Part shown: positions 1 to 7,172 of the stretch, one piece after another | Layout: every line of letters starts with the position of its first letter | Position numbering within the stretch: the stretch's first letter is position 1 | DNA from: JBDHTQ01 sp039808765 | GTDB taxonomy: Bacteria; Pseudomonadota; Alphaproteobacteria; UBA2400 | DNA length: 64,000 nt | Direction of reading: 5' to 3' | Assembly: GCA_039808765.1 (NCBI GenBank) | Contig: JBDHTQ010000002.1 | Location: 1 to 64,000, forward strand | Notes under the pieces: generated by a model | Told to the model about the DNA's origin: nothing | Seen by the model: only the letters and a program-made list of their open reading frames with translations | Database searches by the model: none | Made by a program: the position numbers and the translations under genes

Positions 1-2
1 AG

Positions 3-155
3 GCCTTCTCCAAACTCAAAGCTCATCTGCGCAAGGCCGCAGCCAGAACAGTCGAGACCCTCTGGGCTACCATCGCCAGCCTGCTCCCGACCTTCACTCC
101 AACCGAATGCTCCAACCTCTTCGCTCACTCAGGCTATGCGCAAACTTTGTTTTAA
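3..155 (+). pseudogene. IS630-family transposase, C-terminal fragment
   Basis: Open from the window edge, this frame reads AFSKLKAHLRKAAARTVE and then ATIASLLPTFTPTECSNLF, ending shortly after AHSGYAQ. That is the typical C-terminal end of IS630-family (DDE) transposases. Only the last 50 residues are in the window, so it is not known whether the gene is intact upstream. The reading frame stops at TAA about 15 bases before sequence that appears to belong to a different gene, so the right end of the element is probably near position 165-170. The element interrupts the ABC-3C locus that follows. Confidence 0.8.
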
Positions 156-168
156 AATGCTCTAAATT

Positions 169-496
169 GACAGATGCTGGGAGGGGGGATGAAGTATATG
201 AAGCTGAAGAATTAAAAGAATCTTTCGCAAAGGTTCTTGTCAAAGATAACTTATCTGAACAGGCACAAGAAGCATACGTACACATTCTTGCAACGATTAA
301 AACGCAATATGATGGTAAGGTTAAGCCACTTATAAAAACGAATGCTCCCTTGCATGAAATTGAAAGCAATGTATTGAACATTGTTGAATCAATGTATTCA
401 GAGTTAGCGGGAACTGTGCTTGAGTACGACCAAAGACAAGTTAAGGGTATGCTTTACTTTTTGACTGGTAACTGTCACATAGATTGGAAGTACTGA
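169..496 (+). pseudogene. ABC-three-component system, C-terminal effector fragment
   Basis: The frame is open through the IS630 end (from an ATG at 107), but the protein-like part begins near 169 and runs to TGA at 494-496. It is helical and charged and ends with GMLYFLTGNCHIDWKY, which resembles the C-terminal domains of ABC-three-component (ABC-3C) effectors as I know them. The 5' part, including the true start and any N-terminal effector domain, was removed by the IS630 insertion. The next gene, an ABC-3C middle component, starts three bases after this stop, which supports the assignment. Family recognition is from memory of the motif pattern and is moderately sure. Confidence 0.5.
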
Positions 497-498
497 AA

Positions 499-783
499 AT
501 GCTTACCTATCATCCAATCCATGATCCAAGCCACTGCATATTTAGGGTATTATGCCTGGCTCATGATATTGAAAACGACAAAATTCCGGTCGACTTAATT
601 AGAATATTGGATTTTTATATTTTATTTCCACATACGCTGGTATCAATGTCATTGCCTCGAGACCTGCTTGACGCAAAAAGAATTTTTAAAGCAGTTAAAC
701 CGCCCTACGAGAACTTGCCAGCATCTTCACGCCTTATGTTTGAATTGTCATTGACCTGTTCCCCTAAAATCCCTCCACTTTGA
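499..783 (+). pseudogene. ABC-3C middle component (MC5-like), 3' truncated
   Basis: The protein starts MLTYHPIHDPSHCIFRVL and contains RILDFYILFPHTLVSMSLPR and PPYENLPASSRLMFEL. The pattern YHP..D..HC.FR, then RILDFY.LFP, then PYE.LP..R, fits ABC-three-component Middle Component 5. These small proteins link an effector to an SMC/ABC-type ATPase in proposed antiviral systems. The last residues (TCSPKIPPL) are encoded by the end of an IS3-family element beginning at 752, so the native C-terminus and the downstream ATPase gene are gone. An ATG at 484 is in frame, but 499 follows the preceding stop and gives the conserved N-terminus. Confidence 0.55.
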
Positions 784-800
784 AGTAGAGTCTGCCATCC
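752..800. mobile_element. IS3-family terminal inverted repeat remnant
   Basis: The sequence TGACCTGTTCCCC, followed by a ccctcca stretch and GTAGAGTCTGC, closely matches the IS end at 60580-60617 read on the other strand. That second end lies in front of an IS3-family OrfA start. No transposase remains here. The remnant cuts the ABC-3C gene on its left and lies about ten bases from the stop of the mbnC-like gene on its right, so it marks a deletion junction. Confidence 0.6.
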
Positions 801-808
801 CAAATGCT

Positions 809-1351
809 CTAGTCTTCAGGCAGACGTTGCCATGTAGCGGCAAGAAGCTCTTTTTTATTGGAGGCTATTTTAAATTGATGAGACTTTGCCAATATTGTTT
901 GTTCAAGTTCAACAAGGACACAGGTTGGTGCACTAAATATGGACTTATATTTTACAGCATGAATGGCCGTTTCACGCCAACCTTTGAGCTGCAGGAGAAG
1001 GCATAGGCTATTTGATAAATCACTGGTGCACCAGCTATAGGCTGCTGCTGCTGCCATCTCCAGCTGTATCTCTTTGTTTGTGGCTAAAGACAGGTGTTTT
1101 TTTTGTGACCTCAGCCAATCGAGCAGGCGAAGATGCAAAGTCCAGTCATAAGGGCGACCAGATTCATACTCATCATCCATAAAGCTCTCAAACAACTCGC
1201 GGGCATCCAGTGCTGAGCTTTCAAGCGTGGGACATGGATCAAAAATGCGATGCCAAAAAACTCGCAGTGATAAAATGGTTTGCGTACGCTCGGCACTCAT
1301 TTCAGGCAATGACTTCATGATGGCAGGAGAATGATATGCGGCGATCTTCAT
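809..1351 (-). CDS. mbnC: MbnC-like methanobactin biosynthesis partner protein
   Basis: A protein of 180 residues. Residues around 28-42 read LSLRVFWHRIFDPCPTL, and residues near 68-80 read PYDWTLHLRLLDWL. These match the most conserved stretches of MbnC (SLR.YW...FD.CP, and DW.....Y.WL). MbnC forms a heterodimer with the MNIO enzyme MbnB and helps position the precursor peptide for conversion of cysteine to oxazolone and thioamide. The start overlaps the stop of the MbnB-like gene by four bases (ATGA), which indicates translational coupling. It is the last gene of the cluster. An IS3 end lies immediately beyond it, so further cluster genes may have been lost. Confidence 0.8.
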   Translation of the reverse strand: MKIAAYHSPAIMKSLPEMSAERTQTILSLRVFWHRIFDPCPTLESSALDARELFESFMDDEYESGRPYDWTLHLRLLDWLRSQKKHLSLATNKEIQLEMAAAAAYSWCTSDLSNSLCLLLQLKGWRETAIHAVKYKSIFSAPTCVLVELEQTILAKSHQFKIASNKKELLAATWQRLPED

Positions 1352-2151
1352 ACTACATTCGTTTCCTGATTGAACCCAAGGCGGACGAGATCTCGTTCCC
1401 AGTTTTTAAATGAAATATTATTGTCCCACTCGACCGAGAGGGTTGCAACTTTGTTTGTGCTTCGTGCTCGACTAAAATTGACGATGGCAGCATCGCTCAC
1501 AGGCTGATCATGGCTATCGACATACAGCGGCTTGGCTTTAGCAGGTGATGAAAGAACATAGCCGCCAATATGCCAGTGGGGTGCTTGCGATACAATTGGC
1601 AACCACGCCGAGAAGGGGAGAGCTCCATTCAATTCTGCAATGGTTGCGTTAGAAACATCGAAGAGAAGACCACTACCAGTCAATTCAAAAAGGTTCTGAT
1701 AAAAATTTGCCTGTGATTCTTTTTGTGCTTGGTAGGACGGGAAGTTTTCGAGATAAATCTTACTCCCCAGCCTATCTTGCCACCAAGCAAGAGCTTTGCC
1801 AATTTTCTGCAAGTCATGATCATAATTGACTTCAACTGACATGCTAGATTTGCGCCCCTTAAGCCAGAAGTACGCCAAATGATCTGAGTAATAGAGTGGT
1901 TTTAAACGGTTTCCCATAAGGCATATTTGCGCCGCCAGCTGTTTTAGATCAGCCTTGTTGCGGGTCAAAAAATGAGATTGCATAATATGGAAGGCGCAGG
2001 GAGTTCCCTCAAGGAAGTCCTCAATTTTTCCGGCATCAATGTGCAGAAAGTTGTCAATTAAGATTTCAACAAAGTTGATTGACTTTGTACGTATGAGCCT
2101 CTGGATGGTGCGAACATTGGACGGTCCTGTTAAGTTAACTCCATGTTTCAT
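1348..2151 (-). CDS. mbnB: MbnB-like MNIO (DUF692) enzyme
   Basis: A 267-residue TIM-barrel protein of the multinuclear non-heme iron oxidative (MNIO, DUF692) family. It resembles methanobactin synthase MbnB more than other MNIOs: FVEILIDNFLH (28-38), CAFHIMQSHFLTR (52-64), YYSDHLAYF (87-95), KIYLENFPS (131-139), GLLFDVSNA (161-169), HWHIGGY (192-198), DSHDQPV (212-218) and SVEWD (239-243). Likely iron ligands are H55, H91, E135, D165, N168, H194, H214 and D215, by analogy. The known MbnB reaction converts a precursor Cys to an oxazolone with a neighbouring thioamide. Its start overlaps the upstream MNIO gene by four bases and its end overlaps mbnC, the arrangement expected for an MbnBC complex. 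Confidence 0.87.
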   Translation of the reverse strand: MKHGVNLTGPSNVRTIQRLIRTKSINFVEILIDNFLHIDAGKIEDFLEGTPCAFHIMQSHFLTRNKADLKQLAAQICLMGNRLKPLYYSDHLAYFWLKGRKSSMSVEVNYDHDLQKIGKALAWWQDRLGSKIYLENFPSYQAQKESQANFYQNLFELTGSGLLFDVSNATIAELNGALPFSAWLPIVSQAPHWHIGGYVLSSPAKAKPLYVDSHDQPVSDAAIVNFSRARSTNKVATLSVEWDNNISFKNWERDLVRLGFNQETNVV

Positions 2152-3224
2152 GAGGGATATTTCTCCTGTAGGAACTTGATAAAATCTACTGGAGCAAAAA
2201 AAGCCTTTCCGTTATCCTCGTAAAGTTCTTCCTCACTTAATGTGAGACGATAATTGTGCTTGAAAATGCGTTGGATTAACCAATCCTGAATTTCGTGTTC
2301 ATAGGTAGATCCCGCTTCTTTACAGGCATCTCGAATGTCATCGACATATCCAGCTATCACCTTGCCGAGATAGTTTTGCGCATATTGCATAGCACGATCA
2401 CTGGCATCAGAGGATGCTACTTTGTTATCAAGCGCTGACAAAAATTTATTTAACCGATTAAAGTCAGCCTCAAACTCAGTCTTTTTCTGATACCACTGTG
2501 GATCAGTATGTTCAATAGTTACAACGGTGTCCGGTAACAAAAATCCCATGTGGCTGCATGTTTCAAGCAATGCCCAACATTCTTCGGCAACTGGAATGTT
2601 GTGGGCATCGTGATAGCTACCATCGTGACTTTTTTTGTATCCAGAAAGATGAATTTCAACTACCCGTCCCCATGGTATTAAGCCAAGCGCGGCAGCTGGT
2701 GGTTGCCTGAGATTGTTAGCCTCTATAACAAGATGCGAAATATCGAGAATAAGTCGGGCATCGGTTTGCTCGAGAATAGTATGTACCCCATCCCAGTTTC
2801 TTTTGATTTCTTCGGCATGCTCAGTGTAAAAATTCGCGTTTTCGACCCAAACGGGAAGACTCAAAGTATCCTTGAGTCGGTTGATAAAGTCTACGCTCCG
2901 GGCAACTATCTGGGGATTTGCAGAGAACTGACTTGTAAAGCCAAGCTGACCGATTCCTTCATTGCGCTGACCCATAAGATGTAATCCTATGGAGTGAATT
3001 TTGCGACCTTTGATGTATTTTTGAATGTTTTGGATAAAAGCAGCATGGTGCTGCGGATTTTCGGCAATCGGACTGCGAGCCATGTGCAAGGATAGGGGAA
3101 CTGGTGCAGCAGAAATCAGATTAAGTTCGCGCAGACCAACTTCGATAAGGGATAACTGGTCAGGAAGGGGTATCCTATTTCTTTTGGAAAAGAAGTGAGG
3201 ATTAAAACCAGCACCAACAAGCAT
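2148..3224 (-). CDS. second MNIO (DUF692) family enzyme with C-terminal extension
   Basis: A 358-residue protein. The MNIO barrel covers about residues 1-250, with metal-binding positions visible as H47 (LHMARSP), H82 (GLHLMG), E128 (WVENANF), D161/H164 (LDISHL), H192 (EIHLSGY), H205-D206-H208 (YHDAHNIPV) and E238-H239 (IEHTD). The last 100 residues form a separate, mostly helical extension that could recognise the precursor or replace a partner protein. It differs clearly from the MbnB-like neighbour, so this is not a recent duplication. The start (with GAGG close upstream) lies 60 bases after the precursor gene, beyond a hairpin. Its substrate is unknown. I infer that it acts on the same 21-residue peptide. 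Confidence 0.85.
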   Translation of the reverse strand: MLVGAGFNPHFFSKRNRIPLPDQLSLIEVGLRELNLISAAPVPLSLHMARSPIAENPQHHAAFIQNIQKYIKGRKIHSIGLHLMGQRNEGIGQLGFTSQFSANPQIVARSVDFINRLKDTLSLPVWVENANFYTEHAEEIKRNWDGVHTILEQTDARLILDISHLVIEANNLRQPPAAALGLIPWGRVVEIHLSGYKKSHDGSYHDAHNIPVAEECWALLETCSHMGFLLPDTVVTIEHTDPQWYQKKTEFEADFNRLNKFLSALDNKVASSDASDRAMQYAQNYLGKVIAGYVDDIRDACKEAGSTYEHEIQDWLIQRIFKHNYRLTLSEEELYEDNGKAFFAPVDFIKFLQEKYPS

Positions 3225-3244
3225 CTACATCCTCACAGAAAAGA

Positions 3245-3275
3245 GAAGAGGCTAAGCCCAAAAACTTGCCTCTTC
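3245..3275 (-). terminator. stem-loop between precursor peptide gene and MNIO genes
   Basis: A perfect 8-bp inverted repeat (GAAGAGGC at one arm, GCCTCTTC at the other) with a loop of 15 bases lies between the stop of the precursor gene and the first MNIO gene. There is no clear U-run, so it looks more like a partial terminator or an mRNA-stabilising hairpin than a full stop. Such an element would let the precursor be made in excess over the enzymes. Confidence 0.5.
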
Positions 3276-3283
3276 CGTAAGAG

Positions 3284-3349
3284 CTACAAATTGTAGCTGC
3301 CGCATGTCGTCGTTGACGCCTTAACTTTGAGCTTCTTGACTTTTTTCAT
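3284..3349 (-). CDS. MbnA-like RiPP precursor peptide (21 residues)
   Basis: A short frame begins with a lysine-rich leader (MKKVKKLKVK) and ends TTTCGSYNL followed by TAG. A strong ribosome binding site, AAGGAG, sits nine bases before the ATG. The single Cys is in a C-G-S motif, the same triad that MbnBC modifies in the core of Methylosinus methanobactin. It lies immediately in front of two MNIO genes and an mbnC-like gene on the same strand. The peptide is shorter than known MbnA precursors, which are usually 25-35 residues, and has only one cysteine. I infer that Cys16 is the modification site. It was chosen as a gene because of the start site, the spacing and the context; length alone would not support it. 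Confidence 0.72.
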   Translation of the reverse strand: MKKVKKLKVKASTTTCGSYNL

Positions 3350-3482
3350 CACCTTGGTCTCCTTGTGAGAGCGCCTGCCATCAAGCGCCAACCAGAAGAG
3401 CTTGCCAAGGTAAAGACTATTTTCAATCTGTAAAGAAGCAGGTGAAACAAGCCAAGCTGTGCGTGAAAGAGTATCGATTTGC

Positions 3483-5357
3483 CTATGCAGGTTCCGCCTT
3501 GAGTTCTTGAGCGGGAGCGGATGCATCTTTGCGATTGCGGCACTCTGCAACGATCCGCTCGATAAAACCGGCAAGAGGAAGGCTGCCCAGATCTGTCCCG
3601 TCGCGTAAACGAACAGAAACCGACTGGGTTTCCGCCTCGCGGTCACCCACGATCAGCATATAGGGAATCTTCTCCAGCTGGGCTTGGCGGATTTTTTTCT
3701 GCATCCGATCATTGCTAGTATCCATATCAACGCGCAAGACACTGCTCGCCAAAGGCACAGACTGAGACGTGAGCGCAGTACGCACTTCTTCAGCATACTC
3801 AACATGTCGATCAGAAATCGGGATAACGCGTGCCTGTATGGGAGCCAACCAGACGGGGAATGCCCCGGCATAATGCTCAAGCAGGAATGCTACAAAACGT
3901 TCATGCGATCCTAACGGTGCTCTGTGGATAACATAAACTGGATGTTGTGTCCCATCTTCGCCGATATAGCCAAGGTTAAAACGCTTTGTCGCGAGAAAGT
4001 CGAGTTGGTTCGTAGAAATGGCATATTCATTGCCAATAACGCTACGAATCATAAAGTCAACTTTGGGACCGTAAAAGGCGGCCTCACCTTTGGCTTCCTT
4101 GTAAGGATAGCCCGAACGTTGCATAGCTGAACGGATGATATTAAGCGCATCCATCCACTCTGTTGGCTCGTCAACATATTTATCTAGTTTGTTAAGATCT
4201 GGCAACGAGAGGCGCATATAAAAATCTTCAATACCGAACATCTTGTAATAGTCGGCATGCATATTCATCACACGCAAAAACTCATCTTCTGCTTGGTTCT
4301 TACGGCAATAAATATGCGCATCGTTCTGGCAGAAGCCGCGCGTTCGCATCAGGCCAGATAACGCACCACTCGCCTCATAACGATAGACTGTGCCATATTC
4401 AGCCACCCGCATTGGCATCTCACGATAGGATCGTGGGCGCACACTAAAAACGTTATGATGGAAGGGGCAATTCATTGGCCGGAGATAGTAGTTCTCTTCC
4501 TCAATCTTGATTGGGGCATACATATCCTCAGCATAGTAGGGTAAGTGGCCTGAACGGAAGAACAGGTTTTCCTTAGTTAATTGTGGGGTGGATACACGCT
4601 GATAACCTGCGGCATACTCTGTCTGCTTGGCTAAAAACTCCAGCTCTTCGCGAATAATCGTGCCATTTGGGAGCCATAACGGTAAACCTGGCCCAATTTC
4701 CTCGCAGAAAGTGAACATTTCAAGATCTTTTCCTAAGCGGCGATGATCACGCAGCTTAGCTTGTTCATGTTGCCAAATTGCATGAGCGAGTTCGTCCTTG
4801 GTGGGGAAGCAAAAGGCATAAATGCGCTGGAGCTGTGGGTTTTTCGCATCTCCCCGCCAATACGCACCCGCCACATTGATGAGTTTCACCACGCCGATTT
4901 TATCCGCGCTCTCGACATGAGGTCCACGGCACAAATCTACAAACGAGCCTAGGCGATAAAAGGATACGCTATTGAGTACAGCACCGCCTTCAGCCGCGAT
5001 TCCTGTATCACCTGTTTCTTCTGCGACAGCGGTTGAGCCTTTGGTTTTGAGCAGATTGAGCAGTTCAACCTTGAAATCCTGATGCTGCTCTGCCATGAAC
5101 ACAATGGCTTTATCCATCGCCCAGTCTTCGCGCTGCATCAGCGTTTTAGCTTTCACGATGCTGTGCATTTTTTCTTCAATGCGCGTCAAATCTTCGGTCG
5201 TGAGGGGGGTATCCACCAGCACATCATAATAGAAGCCTTTTTCAGTGGTTGGACCAACCCCAAACTTGGCACTTGGCCAAAGCTGCTGGATCGCGGCTGC
5301 CATAACATGGGCGGCGGTGTGGCGCATGATGTCGATTGTTGGTTCAGATGAAGACAT
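3483..5357 (-). CDS. thrS: threonyl-tRNA synthetase lacking the TGS domain
   Basis: A 624-residue class II aminoacyl-tRNA synthetase that charges tRNA-Thr. The protein starts almost directly at the N2 editing domain (HTAAHVMAAA, about residue 13; VDLCRGPHV near 140), so the usual N-terminal TGS/N1 domain of about 60 residues is missing. The catalytic core is complete: MNCPFHH, EASGALSGLMRTRGFCQNDA and VIHRAPLGSHERF carry the zinc ligands and motif 2. The HGTP anticodon domain (IPYMLIVGDREAE) follows, with an extra charged and Ala-rich tail. AAGGAG lies seven bases before the ATG. It is the first gene of the strand-wise cluster containing the methanobactin-like genes and may share its promoter with them. 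Confidence 0.95.
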   Translation of the reverse strand: MSSSEPTIDIMRHTAAHVMAAAIQQLWPSAKFGVGPTTEKGFYYDVLVDTPLTTEDLTRIEEKMHSIVKAKTLMQREDWAMDKAIVFMAEQHQDFKVELLNLLKTKGSTAVAEETGDTGIAAEGGAVLNSVSFYRLGSFVDLCRGPHVESADKIGVVKLINVAGAYWRGDAKNPQLQRIYAFCFPTKDELAHAIWQHEQAKLRDHRRLGKDLEMFTFCEEIGPGLPLWLPNGTIIREELEFLAKQTEYAAGYQRVSTPQLTKENLFFRSGHLPYYAEDMYAPIKIEEENYYLRPMNCPFHHNVFSVRPRSYREMPMRVAEYGTVYRYEASGALSGLMRTRGFCQNDAHIYCRKNQAEDEFLRVMNMHADYYKMFGIEDFYMRLSLPDLNKLDKYVDEPTEWMDALNIIRSAMQRSGYPYKEAKGEAAFYGPKVDFMIRSVIGNEYAISTNQLDFLATKRFNLGYIGEDGTQHPVYVIHRAPLGSHERFVAFLLEHYAGAFPVWLAPIQARVIPISDRHVEYAEEVRTALTSQSVPLASSVLRVDMDTSNDRMQKKIRQAQLEKIPYMLIVGDREAETQSVSVRLRDGTDLGSLPLAGFIERIVAECRNRKDASAPAQELKAEPA

Positions 5358-5426
5358 GGATACTCCTTAATTTCGCCCATGAAGCTAACATGAATTATGG
5401 TGTTGTCAATTTAGCTCATGGTTCGC

Positions 5427-5640
5427 TCAGGTGGCTGCGGGCCGTTGTGGCTGGGGACGGTCACGGCGGGTATTAACTTCTTGTTGAAGCCTATTCACAA
5501 AATCTTCGACTGGCATGCTTGCAGATATTCCATTGTGGAAGCGAACAGAAACAGTATTTTCAGTCACTTCTTGGTCTCCGACTATCAGCGTGTAAGGTGC
5601 ACCACCATTTTTACATAGGAAATTATCTCCGAAGACATGG
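5427..5640 (-). pseudogene. decayed 3' end of a second threonyl-tRNA synthetase gene
   Basis: Read on the minus strand, this stretch encodes GGAPYTLIVGDQEVTENTVSVR followed shortly by SASMPVEDFVNRLQQEV and a stop. That matches the C-terminal anticodon-binding end of ThrS (PY.LIVGD.E......VSVR). It differs considerably from the intact thrS 70 bases downstream, so it is a separate old copy. No catalytic domain can be found upstream, where 5640-5890 holds no convincing coding sequence. Confidence 0.65.
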
Positions 5641-5895
5641 TGCCGTCTTTGAAGGCCGCGAAATAAGGGCTTTCTGTTTTGCTTATGAGCACCGCCCCAT
5701 TTGAAACATTAAGCAAATCTCTCTCAATTCACGCAATTCTCTCACAAGCCGGAAAGCTGTTCTTGCAATTTAGTCGTCAGATAGTCTCCTGTGTTTGATG
5801 ATTATGGTTGCAGAATACGAACCTGTGATATCGACATCAAACTCAAAAATGTTTGCGAACATTTTTTATTTTGTACATTGAAGACAGCTAAAATT

Positions 5896-6513
5896 TTAAC
5901 TTTCCAGTGCTGTAGCCTTCCGGGCCAACGTATGTCGCCGCCACCCGATCAAGATAGCCATCGCCGTGCATAGCGTAGTCCAATACGCTAGATAAAGTGC
6001 TGTCGCCCAAGAATCGAGGGGATCGCGTACAGCGGCCAATGCCAATAGCATAGCCGTCGCACTAACAATCGGCGAAACGACGGAGTCCTCATGTGGTAGA
6101 TGATAGGCTTTGCGGAATCCGGGGATGATGCCAAACCCTTCAATCAACGCCAAAAAAAGGATAGCGGCACGTGGGCTGTCCGTCAGCCACCATAGAGGCA
6201 TCGCCAGCAAAGAAAAACTCAGCATAACCGCATCAATCCTGCGGATATATTCGACTCCACGACGTAGCGTCATAATCAGCATGAGAATATACATTGGTGC
6301 TGGGATACCCATGCGCAGGGCTGCACCTGTATCGCCTTCAAGATACATTCCGACAGAAACACTGATCGTCACGATAAAATAAACCAAAAGCGTAAAAGCA
6401 TGTGGGCGGATACGCTTAAGACAGGTCAGTATTAAATAATAGATATGGTTAGCCATGACGATGGAAACCGATGCAAGGCCTAATATTTCTTTATAATCAA
6501 GCTGAAAATTCAT
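5896..6513 (-). CDS. integral membrane protein, unknown function
   Basis: A 205-residue hydrophobic protein with about six predicted membrane segments, for example VSIVMANHIYYLIL, LLVYFIVTISVSVGM, MYILMLIMTL and AAILFLALIEGFGII, and short basic loops (RRGVEYIRR, GWRRHTLARK). I do not recognise a family. It is monocistronic, followed by the thrS remnant. The ribosome binding site is weak (AGAAAG). Confidence 0.6.
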   Translation of the reverse strand: MNFQLDYKEILGLASVSIVMANHIYYLILTCLKRIRPHAFTLLVYFIVTISVSVGMYLEGDTGAALRMGIPAPMYILMLIMTLRRGVEYIRRIDAVMLSFSLLAMPLWWLTDSPRAAILFLALIEGFGIIPGFRKAYHLPHEDSVVSPIVSATAMLLALAAVRDPLDSWATALYLAYWTTLCTAMAILIGWRRHTLARKATALES

Positions 6514-6644
6514 TAATTTCTTTCTAATAACACTTAAACCCGAAGTGTAGCGTATATCCTAACATTTTTATCATTCTACATCAATATATTGACGAACATT
6601 CGAAATTTTTGAATAGATAGCTATAACGCACCACCATTATTCTT

Positions 6645-6670
6645 ATAAACCGCCAGTGATGGCGGTTTAT
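6645..6670. terminator. inverted repeat, possible terminator
   Basis: ATAAACCGCC and GGCGGTTTAT form a perfect 10-bp stem with a six-base loop. It lies just upstream of the IS5-family stub and may also be part of an element boundary. Confidence 0.4.
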
Positions 6671-6736
6671 TGGGGTCTGTACTCAATAACTTTACTTAGC
6701 TGCGAAGGTGTGATTCAAGATTCACGGGGGTGGATC

Positions 6737-6916
6737 ATGAGCACACGGTTTGATTTGAATGATAAGGAATGGGCGCTGATAGAGCCTTTGTTACCGACGG
6801 GGTTGCGCGGCGCGCGTCGAGTGGATGACAGACGCGTTATGAACGGCATCTTTTATGTGCTGCGCGCTGGCTGCTCGTGGCGGGATTTCGCAAGCATGAT
6901 TTTACAAAGCGTATGA
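6737..6916 (+). pseudogene. IS5-family transposase OrfA, N-terminal stub
   Basis: The frame reads MSTRFDLNDKEWALIEPLLP, continues with RRVDDRRVMNGIFYVLRAG and CSWRDF, and then stops. This is the N-terminal DUF4096-type region of IS5/IS1031-group transposases. About two thirds of a normal OrfA and all of OrfB are missing. The sequence after residue 52 is unrelated, so a deletion removed the rest. Confidence 0.75.
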
Positions 6917-7128
6917 CCAGTACCGAGTCAATCGCTGTACTGCTGCCATCACCATCCAGCACTAGCCGCACAGTCTGCTACGAGGATATGAAACAGTAAC
7001 TTGATCAAGCAAATCAGCTTCTTTTTACCAACAAGAAAGAGAAGCACCAATAAAAGTATTAGAGTAAATCCCGAAAAGAGAGGATCGCTGAGACCATCTT
7101 TTCAGGATTTGCGTTAAAAGAATGAAAC

Positions 7129-7159
7129 AGAGCGCGTCTATCTTCGGGTGATGCGCTCT
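7129..7159 (-). terminator. possible terminator after the 350-residue gene
   Basis: Arms AGAGCGC and GCGCTCT flank a 17-base loop just after the stop of the minus-strand gene at 7173, followed by a T-rich stretch on the minus strand. The stem is only seven base pairs. Confidence 0.35.
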
Positions 7160-7172
7160 AAGGGTGTTCATT

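Noticed and set aside
3284..3646. A 120-residue frame covering the precursor peptide
   Set aside because: The upstream two thirds overlap the end of thrS in another frame; the strong ribosome site is only in front of the last 21 codons.
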